From: Auriscalpium vulgare
Lineage: Eukaryota; Basidiomycota; Agaricomycetes; Russulales; Auriscalpiaceae
Direction: 5' to 3'
Length of the DNA: 64,000 nucleotides
Assembly (NCBI GenBank): GCA_019915015.1
Contig: JAHBBC010000004.1
Coordinates: forward strand, 434,001-498,000
Below are positions 55,653-64,000 of this stretch, in pieces. Both the position numbers and the translations under genes were made by a program. The number at the start of each line of letters is the position of its first letter. Positions within the stretch are counted from its first letter, which is position 1. The notes beneath the pieces were generated by a model. It was not told the origin of the DNA and ran no database searches. It saw only the letters and a list, made by a program, of their open reading frames with translations.

Positions 55653-57748
55653 TGAAATGATGAATTGAAGGGAGGGTTGAGAAGAGCAGTGAGTAGTCAA
55701 TGAGAAGCAAGTAGTCAAAGAGGTAGTCTGCGTGTGGGGGCAAACTGACACTCATGGATGGCCGCGATGCTCTTATATACAGCAAGCAACAGCTGAGCGA
55801 CTTTGTGAGAATATCGACTTGTAGAAAATTGCAGACACAACCGGCGTTCTACATGTCAAGCTTACTACACAGTGTTACGCTGAGGCAGAGTACTCATTGG
55901 CTAGAGATCCGTTGGGGATGGACCCGGAGTGCACCGTGTCCAGAGCAATGAATACGGCATGGCCCAGAGGACGGGCGCACTGACCTGCATTGTTATTACC
56001 GACCGGTGGGTAGATTAGCCCGAGTAACATCTACGATTTGGGGTGCACAACGGAGAATAACTGCAGAGGCACATCTTCAGTTTGAGACTACGGATTGCAA
56101 GGAGACAGACCTGGTACTGTTTTTGGCCAGTTAACCGACGGCCGATAAAACCGGACGAAGAGTGTTCCGTTTAACGCGGTCAGGAGATTGACGCGACAAA
56201 GTATGATGCAGGGACGGGACACGACAAAGTATGGTCCAGGGACGGCCACGCGTATAGGATGTCAAATCTCGGCTACATGCCCGACGGCCGATGTGCCCGG
56301 AGACAGTCCTTCGTAAGGGAGTGGCCGCAGCTGGCACCGGAAAATTAGAGCGCAAGAGGATCTCGCTTTGAACGCGGTCAGGAGACCCATGCACTGCGGA
56401 GTTGAAACGTCCTCCCATTTCCGCCCGGGGTCGACGATCTTTGTCTGCTGAAGATTGGGCTAGTTCCGTATCAAGCACCCATACGTAATATTACCTTTCC
56501 ACTGGGAGAAGAAGAACAAACCTAAATCCATCCAAGGAAATGCTTCGTCTCATCATCGCAGCTTCCCAGGTAAGGCAATGACACTGTAACCGGTGAGCGC
56601 GCACAATATCTTGAGCGAGGGGGACCCACAAGAACAACCATGCAGACAAGGAGCGCGCATTTGTCAAGCGACACAGAGCGACACTCGCATTTGTCAAGCG
56701 ACACTCGCATTTGTCAAGCGACACTCGGCAATCCAGAGCTCAAGGCCATCGCCCCATAGATCTTGTCGGTTAGGTTGTTGGGAGTGGCGGAGTATCCATG
56801 TTGCAGAAGTTGCCTGGTAACTAGACCATGCATGCAGGGTGCAAGAGGAATCAGGCTATCCAAATACGCAATGGGAGAGACCAGCGATCCACATACGTAT
56901 GGTCAATGCCAAGGGACCGGCGGCCGCTCGCAACGGACAAATGGCGTGAAAGGCTTTCGGCCCTTGAACACGGTCAGGAGATCAATGCACTGCAGGGTTG
57001 ACACGTCGTCCCATTTTGGGCAGGGTACGAAGACATTCATTCGTCCGGCAATATTGACCTAGACCAGCCTCAGGAACATCCACGTAATATTCCCTGTTTG
57101 CGGTAGAAGGATGACAACCTAAAGCCATCCAAAGAAATGACTCATATCAGCATCGCAGCTTGCCACATAAGGCAAATACACTTTACCAGCTCAACACGGA
57201 CAATATCTCGCGCAAATGAGACCCACAGGAAGGGCAAGTCACATACACAGAGCAGAGCTAGAACATATCGCCCCACCGATCTTGTCGGATACGATTATTG
57301 GGAATGGCGGAATATTCACTTCCCAGAGTTGCCTGGTAACTGGACCATGTCTGCATGGGTGTAGTTGAAATTCAGTATATCCAAAAATGACAAAGAACGT
57401 GCAAGACCCGGAGAAAGAAGGAGCGGCAGCCAGATGAGATCTATCTTATTCACTTGGATGGAATCGGACTGAGAACTGAACGTTAGCATGGCAGTTCTAG
57501 GGGCGAGGACTGAAACAATTCAGGGCCTCATGCTGAGTGGATCACGTCTCACCCAATGTATGGGAATGGAAAAATGTTCGGTCATCGGCGGCCGGAGCCA
57601 GGTACTATGTCCAAGATGTGCCGTATCCCTGTGCTTGGCTCATCAGCATAGGAATTCCCTGGGCAAAGGGGACTTAACGTTCGTCACTTGCATTGCCTAT
57701 CCCTCAGCCGACCCGCGTCCATCCATCCCTTGCCCAACTCTCCACACA
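55653..57748. other. Gene-free interval with short repeats
   Basis: No credible gene on either strand. Contains the diverged direct duplication and the short tandem repeat listed separately. The last 250 bp are the probable promoter and leader of the plus-strand gene at 57749. Confidence 0.5.
56360..57360. repeat. Diverged direct duplication, about 470-bp unit
   Basis: 56360-56830 and 56965-57360 share the order: GGTCAGGAGA, ATGCACTGC, CGTAATATT, ATCCATCCAA/AGCCATCCAA, ATCATCGCAGCTT/AGCATCGCAGCTT, ACAATATCT, ATCTTGTCGG, TTGCCTGGTAACT. Within the first copy, a 20-bp word CGACACTCGCATTTGTCAAG is repeated three times in tandem (56660-56730). Confidence 0.75.
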
Positions 57749-59010
57749 ATGTCCACCAGCGACTTGACAACCTTTCTAGCCGATCCGGACTGCTGTGCGC
57801 TCATTGTCATTCATCTGCGCATGAGCTTACACATCCACACAGTGAAGCACATCCATGCAATGCTAACGGACTTCCACCGCCTACGTGATGCCAACGAGCA
57901 GTTGACAGCAGTGCGTCATGCGACCTTTGGACCTATTTTTGATCATACTCATACTGTTTCATAGGGGAGCAGCGCACCTGAGCTCACATTTACTAGAAAT
58001 GGCAGCGACATTTCGTACATCTTGCAGAAAGACGCAACAGGAGAGATGTTTAAGGCTGTGTTTGAAGTGCAGGGTGTTCTCATGGACTTTGACTTGCCGC
58101 CGGTTACCGATAAGAATCAGTCAGCTCATCATTCACAGTCAATTGGTTAAAGCGAAACTCACAAAGCACCTTTAGACTCATGCCGAAGCCAGCCTGGGCA
58201 AAGCAGGCTGTCAAGATCTGTGGTCTCGGGTCGCAAGTCTTTGACTCAGCGATTCGCGGTCTGAGAACTCTTGAGTGTAGGATTGCGTCTCTCTACAAGG
58301 TTGGCGCTCTACAGGAGTGGTCTCCATCAGCCATTGGAGAGTGGCCAAGCCTTGATTTTTCGACTCGCTATGTGACACCTCACGCATTTGCGAAAGGTCA
58401 ACATGCCGTCCCATTCTCCCAGGATGTTGACCCGCAAGGGCTCCTCTTGAAGACCACCTCATCAGTGGGCGTTCATCTCGAAGACAATCATGTGTTGTAT
58501 TATGAGGCACAACAAGATGAGTACGTTGTTGCGTTGTTGCGGTTTCTTCTTATCACTGGTGCTCACCTGCATGCAGAGATAACAAAGTCATTTATCACCT
58601 GATCGACCCAGCCGTCATGCGCATTGGGCAGATTGTGCAGCTCCAGGTTGCTTTCACATCAGTGCCACTATGGGGGAAAAAGGGTCAGCATCAACTGGCG
58701 TGCAAACTGAGGTCAATTGTGATACTCAATCGCAATGTTCAAGAGGTGTGTGTGGCTATCTATGCCTTTTGCCTTGCCTGACTTGTGTTGTCAGGCATTC
58801 CAGTTATCTCTACATGCACACGTGCATCGAACGTCGACGGAACGCATCCCTGCAGTGCCGAAACGCAGGGTCGGGTATGCAACGGGCATAGTCAAGCGTG
58901 CAAAGACTAGAGGTTCTCCATTAGATGGTAGTTCACCGATGGCAGTCGAGCATGATATGGCTGGGTTGTCGCTGGGGCATGATAAGGAGAACAGTCCCGT
59001 GTTCGCGTAG
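57749..59010 (+). CDS. 354-aa hypothetical protein
   Basis: Five exons that keep phase: 57749-57910, 57965-58137, 58176-58520, 58577-58745, 58795-59010 (1065 nt). Introns are 54, 38, 56 and 49 nt; the 38-nt one needs a weak GTCAAT donor, and the stronger GTTAAA donor at 58146 would break phase. Motifs: MSTSDLTTFLADPDCC, SSAPELTFTRNGSDISYILQ, VFEVQGVLMDFDLPPV, KICGLGSQVFDSAIRGLRTL, DFSTRYVTPHAFAKGQHAVP, VGVHLEDNHVLYYEAQQDE, ACKLRSIVILNRNV, and a C-terminal SLGHDKENSPVFA. The middle looks beta-rich. I recall similar basidiomycete proteins but no function. It converges with the TET-like gene, whose stop is 200 bp away. Confidence 0.65.
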
Positions 59011-59206
59011 TATGCCTCAGTGAATCTATGAACACATTGTCAGTATACGAGGTCACAGACTGGATGTTCACTTACTTTCTATGGGGATCAAGTGTGACAC
59101 ACAGAAGAGATCAGTGTAACCAGAGCATAAGACATGCTAGGTGAAGAGGAAGAGTCAATTGTGCTTGGCGCAAAAAGCCAGGGCTTGAAAGGCAGCATCA
59201 TATATA

Positions 59207-62200
59207 CTATAAGTCGAGGTAGTTCATCTTATACAATCGACTGATTTTACAAAGTGTATGCTCAGCGGTAATAACGTCCCACCCCATGTGAGATTGTTCC
59301 GCCGGAGTAAGGGCAGAAGAGACAACATTGTAGAACGTACGAAATGCCCACTGAACTTCCTGCAGTAGAGGCTTTTTGGCGCTGAACTTTTGAATGCTTG
59401 AATCTATGAGTTGCAGGCGTTGGAGGCCACGAAGTGCGCCTCTGCGAAGCATCCAGATGACTCGGCCTGCCTCTTCAACTGTGGGCATAGCGACAACCCC
59501 AGTGTAGACATAATCAGCAGCAATGAGATAACCCATGAGGTCACCGCAATAAGGATACACGTGGGCGCCATCTTCTCTCTTTATTATTTTCCGGTAGAAG
59601 TCGATCAAGGGAATGGGAGCAGCCTGTGTGGGGGCGTTGATAAAGTTGAAGGGAACATGAGATGCGGTGGCGTTCCACAGGGGGAGGGCATTGTCAACTG
59701 CACGGTGCGTAGGGGGACCATAGATCATCACGTCGGTGAAGTAGTTGTGCAGTGAGTCTTCATCAAGTTGCGATGACATGGTTGCATGGTCGTCCGTGAG
59801 TTCGGTCGGGTGGTTGAAGATGAGTGGATGTTCAAACATATACCGTCCGCCAAACAGTATAGTCCGGAAGACAAGTGAGCTGAAAAACCCTCTCCTGGTG
59901 CGCACATGATCTAGGGCGTATGGGCCATCAGATGTTCGTGATCGCCTGACACCAGGTGCCTTCTCGCGGAAGGGCAGGAATTTGTCTAGGTTGGAGGAAA
60001 TCTTCCGAAGCAGCCGAGTGTCACGTCTCGAGAGCCCAGATGGAACGGACGCGAGCGATGCGCTGCGATGAGTAGGAGCATCAATGAGATAGTCCATCAT
60101 CCTCAGAACGTTGACAACGCGCTCGATGAGGGGGAAGATGTCGATTGTGTCGGGAATATGATCAAGATGGAAGACATGCGTTGACGAGGACGATGTGCCC
60201 TGCGTCATGGCGAAAATAGACAAGTGTGAAAGATCATTGACAGAGGCATGAGAGCTTGAGCTGCTAGTTGACGGGCCTAGGCCTGTGTGCGTGGACGATC
60301 CTTGTACAAATTCCGCGCCATCATCATGCGGTACAAATTCTGCGTCGTCTTCATGCAACACAAATTCTGCATCCTCGTGTTGCCAATTGCTTGAGCCCGC
60401 AGACGCAGCACCAACGCAATAGAACTCTGAGGAATTACTTGTTGATCCGCAACTGGCAAGGAATGCCTCTTGTTCTGTGGAGAGCGAGCGAACATCTCCT
60501 CCAGCCGCGCCCCGTGTCACGTCAGCGATGAAGCGCATGGCCATAGCTTCACGCGACGATGTCACAAAGAGTTGTTGGCCGACAAGGCCGGAAAGAAGGG
60601 GCACCAGGTCGACAGCTGTGAATGGACGTGCATTACGTGCACGGCTCGGGCCAAATCTTGACAGACTGTTGGCGTAGAGTTCAAAAGCACCAGAGACATA
60701 CAATATGTCTTCAGTGAAGAGGCGAACCATGGCAGTAACGAGCCACGCCTGCAGTCGAGACGTTGGGGCCTGGGGGAAGCCAAGCCATTTGGAAAGAAGG
60801 TCGACCATATAATGGTAGACGCGCCGCTGATGGATGAACGGGCTGTCAGAGTCAGGATGGGGATCTGTTTGACGCCTCGGCACGGAGAGGATGTAAGGTG
60901 TCGCGGGGAGGGATGGGTGATAGCTGCGCGGCGTAACCGTTGACGAGGCACGTGTTGTGATCACGGTCGAAATCCTGCTAGCAAGGACAGCCAGGCGGTC
61001 TGTAGACGGCGTGTTGATATCTTGTGCGTAACGAAGGCATAATGATTCCAGCCACGTGAAAAACGCAGCATGATGTTTCATGAGCAGCGCTTGCATGTGT
61101 CGCACATCAAGGTCACTACCAGCGTGCAGAGCTGATAAGTGCTGCCAGCCTTGCCATGCTGCCGCGATCTTGTCGAATGTATCAGGGTCATTCCAGCGCG
61201 CCGATGCCATTTCACGATGTGCGATTGTCATTCGCGACGATGCTTGGTGCACAGTGATGCCAACAGACGCTAATCTGCTCGATCGAAATGCTACAGCAAC
61301 GGACATTGCTTCTTGGATAAGACTCGGCAATGACAACATGGGCTCATCTGCGCAAAATGTCAGCAAAGAAGCGGGTAGTGATGAGAAACAGCTGCACATA
61401 CCAGCGACGACACTTGGTTCGACTTCGAGAACCTCGGTGCTGGTGATGTTGAAAGGAATTCCCCAAGCCTGAATAAGCCCCACGACGCCAGTTGGAAGGG
61501 CAGACTGTGCACGAACAGTGGTGGTAGACAGAAGAGCTGGCAAAGAGCGGAGACGGCGTGCATGTTGCTGTCCAAGACTTGGCGTCAAAGTCGGAGACGT
61601 AGGATCTGGCGAAAATTCAGCGACGTCGAAATAAACGTGGCAGGGAAACACACCTTGAGTGTTGTCAATACTGGCCCGACGAGCAAGCCGCTTGCTCCTG
61701 CGCGGAATCTCACCGCTGAACTCGTCTTCATCTTGATCTTGATCTTCATCGTCACGCTCATCACGCTTTCGCTTTGACTGCCTTGCAGAGAACGTTTCAC
61801 GTGTCTTTGTGGTAGTCTTTGCAAGAGCGGTCGTCATTTTGTTACGATCCCTGCGGGCAATTATCCCACCGGCGATTGATGTGGATGGACCTTAAAACAC
61901 TTAACAAGAAGTGTGCGTGACATAGAAACAGGACGTACCCGGCTGGGCACTGCCCCCGGCGCCATCGTCATCATTGTCCTCATCGTCATCGCGGTGCCAT
62001 GGAGTTTTACCATTTTCTGAGGGAAATGTAAGCAAATACAGAGAGCAGGTGATTGTATTACTTACTAGATGCGTAAGCATACGCCGCAGGCCGGCCACTA
62101 ACACGATCATATGTTGCATTTGGCTCGGACATGATGGCGAGTGTCTTGATCTTCGCGGATTTGTCATAACAATAAGGGATGAACACACGACACTGGTCAT

Positions 62201-63282
62201 TGTAGGCCTTCCATACCGCCGCGGCCCTGCGGCGAGCAATAGCATATTCATGATCGGGATCTACAAAATGAGCCTTCGAACAAGACGATCCAAAAGTGAA
62301 AGCTTACCGTTAAGAATTGGTGCTACCTGCCAAGGGTGCACGTCACGAAGCCCGTCACCTTGCTCAAAGCTGAACGCGGACAGGAATTTGTCCGGGTCGA
62401 TATGTGCCTGGTGGAACATCCAATCAGCAAGTGCAACGCCAATAGGACCAGGCATCATCACCTTGACGTGTGGAGGCAGCTGGGCGAGAGCGTACACACT
62501 CAATTGGTACGTAGAACGTGCCATGAAATTGACAAGCGCCTCGTCATCCATGATCACAGAACCGTCGGCCGCGAACGTCGCATGAGGCGACCATCCTTGC
62601 TTGCTGCGGTCTTCCGGGCTGTCAAGCGAACGCACGTTAATGTAAGCGGCGATGGGAAAAAAAGCACAACGTACTTGTTCTTGACAGCTGGATCCAGGGT
62701 GAGCATCCCATGAGCCTTCTGAGCTGCATTGTCGCCAGAACGAAGAGTCGCCAGTGCAGTTATGCCGTCTTCGAGAACGACACTTGGGGGATAGCATACA
62801 ACAACAAGCCGATATGCCGAGCTGTCGACTTCCTGGCCGCGCGGTGCACGAGGTGGCGTCCCACCGTGGCGGCGAAGTCCATTGAAGTACAGGATGTTAA
62901 GACCCTCTAGCCGAACGAACACGCCAAGCTCAATGAGGTGGAAGGTACCCGGATCGTAGCCAGGGGGGAGATCCGGCCACGATACCATGCCCGACAGTCC
63001 AGACACGTCGTCTCCTTTGTCGATATGCAGGAGCCCAAATTCTCCCAGCGAGGCCCATAGGTTTGTCGCCTCTGAGATTGGTGTCAGTAGATAGAGCATC
63101 CATTGTTGTAAGGGACGAACCAATCCAGCTGGCCAGTGCAGGCGAGATGTTCAGCTGAGTATTGCCAAAATATTTGTTGCTGTATACCCCGATAGCCGGA
63201 GCATTAACGAGTTCGGCCTGCATCTGCATGGCCTCACGATGGGCCCTTCCAAGGAAGGAGACGCCAGCACTCGCCGCAGCGA
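59207..63282 (-). CDS. TET/JBP-like 2-oxoglutarate/Fe(II) dioxygenase fused to a long C-terminal region, 5' end cut
   Basis: Exons on the minus strand: 63282-63121, 63071-62675, 62618-62308, 62260-62066, 62016-61939, 61890-59207, in phase across all five introns (47-56 nt). The dioxygenase core is at the start: FGLLHIDKGDD (HxD at about 63019-63027), MVSWPDLPPGYDPGTFHLIE, LEGLNILYFNGLRRHGGTPP (second His 53 residues later), then SAYRLVVVCYP (Arg for 2-oxoglutarate). This matches the TET/JBP pattern in mushrooms, where such enzymes oxidise 5-methylcytosine in nuclear DNA. The C-terminal ~890 residues begin basic/acidic (RQSKRKRDERDDEDQDQDED), contain three copies of DAEFV, and end YCGDLMGYLIAADYVYTGVV, GRVIWMLRRGALRGLQRL, MGWDVITAEHTLCKISRLY, a module I recall from other basidiomycete proteins. 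E5 lies 38 bp upstream of exon 1 as seen, so the N-terminus is missing here. Confidence 0.65.
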
Positions 63283-63320
63283 CTGAGGTCTATGCAGAGC
63301 AAACGTTACTAGATGATGTG

Positions 63321-64000
63321 TTACGATTACTCTTAATCGTTTCTTTCTCCAACAGGTCAGGCCAAAATGCGAACACATTATAAGTCGCTTTAGGAAATAG
63401 ATCCCACGGTCAAGTCGCGTCGTCCCAACTGCCTTTTTCAGTAATTCTTAGCTAAGCAGGTCCTGCCCTAAGCGTTGCAGGCTCTTTGCACTTCAAATAA
63501 TACTAGTACTGCATGTAGTTTTGCTGTTGGCTCTAACTTCTTCAATCAGTCGAATGAAAGGAGCTTCCCGTGCTACAACTACTTTCAATCATTTCTTTCT
63601 CTAACCAGTCAGGTCAAAAAGTGCACATCAGGAAAGTCACAAAAGGAAATAGATAGTTGCGTTGTCCCACCTGTCTAACTCAATAATTCTTAGGTAAGTA
63701 GCTTCTGCCTAATGTCTTTCCACATCTTTGCGCTTCAAAAGACGCTCGTGTCTGTGAGTATTTTATGTTTTCCAAGCTAACTAGCGCAGATATGCATATA
63801 ATTCCAATTGTTCTATGATCAGAAAAAGAAGCTCCTGGATTTCTATTTTTGGTAAAAAGTTCCCACGGCTGGTGTAGAGAAGCATGACGTAGTTTTCGAG
63901 TGGTTGAGCCGGTTTACTACGTCATGCCTCTCTAACCCGGCTACTACAATACCCGGGCTGAATATCTATATTATTAAAAATGTGCAAAGGGGGGGAATTG
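63321..64000 (+). mobile_element. E5: left end of an E-type element, off the right edge
   Basis: Starts TTACGATTACTCTTAATCG at 63321 and follows E2 closely (AGTCGCTTTAGGAAATAG, GTCAAGTCGCGTCGTCC), with two of the ~350-bp body blocks. It includes a palindrome AGCATGACGTAG...CTACGTCATGCC (63887-63930) and stops at the edge in GGGGAATTG, the start of the tRNA-like B box (reversed). It separates the TET-like gene from any upstream exons. Confidence 0.8.

Overview
The window looks like a transposon-dense stretch of a basidiomycete (agaricomycete-type) nuclear genome. Evidence: predicted genes with 47-71 nt GT-AG introns; a Ty3/gypsy-like Gag-Pol; a LINE with endonuclease, RT, RNase H and zinc finger; a Rep-helicase Helitron; a CACTA/EnSpm-group transposase of the type common in mushrooms; a likely TET/JBP-type dioxygenase; and a long two-exon protein of a kind I associate with agaricomycetes. 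I see no rRNA, no convincing functional tRNA and no CRISPR. Family names are from memory of sequence patterns, not from a search.

Layout. 1-5639: minus-strand Gag-Pol of an LTR retrotransposon, running off the left edge and cut inside its zinc knuckle by a 1.97-kb inverted-repeat element with an 8-bp target duplication. 5640-6985: 5'-truncated LINE. 6986-7228 and 22117-22656: two halves of one minus-strand gene, separated by a 14.9-kb composite element (E1) that itself holds a smaller sibling element, a 10.2-kb CACTA-like element with three predicted genes, a 384-bp solo LTR and a 533-bp MITE. A second copy at 38738-41304 (E2) lacks all four insertions and serves as an empty-site control. 22660-23667: fragments of two more elements of the E family. 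23668-35404: Helitron (minus) with a 4.2-kb modular minisatellite downstream of its frameshifted Rep-helicase gene. 35664-51710: one LINE insertion with a 14-bp target duplication, inside an apparent intron of a plus-strand gene; the LINE is broken by E4 (36389-41962, with a 69-bp satellite and E2) and E3 (46305-51445, with a 1066-aa gene). 52.6-63.3 kb: intron-rich genes: one hypothetical (minus), one hypothetical (plus), and a TET/JBP-like dioxygenase fused to a long C-terminal region (minus), whose 5' end is cut by another E-type element (E5) that runs off the right edge.

Main result. At least eight insertions share one end architecture: end A, TTACGATT followed by a short palindrome, and end B, a bulged GC hairpin about 14 nt from a terminus written CTTG(G/C) in reverse. 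Stem changes are compensatory between copies, the right flank is a T, and four sites rejoin exactly when the element is removed (two restore a coding frame across the junction and two match a second copy or the satellite). The Helitron has the same hairpin end downstream of its helicase, so it is the best candidate for the enzyme that moved the family, including E3, which carries a large host-like gene.
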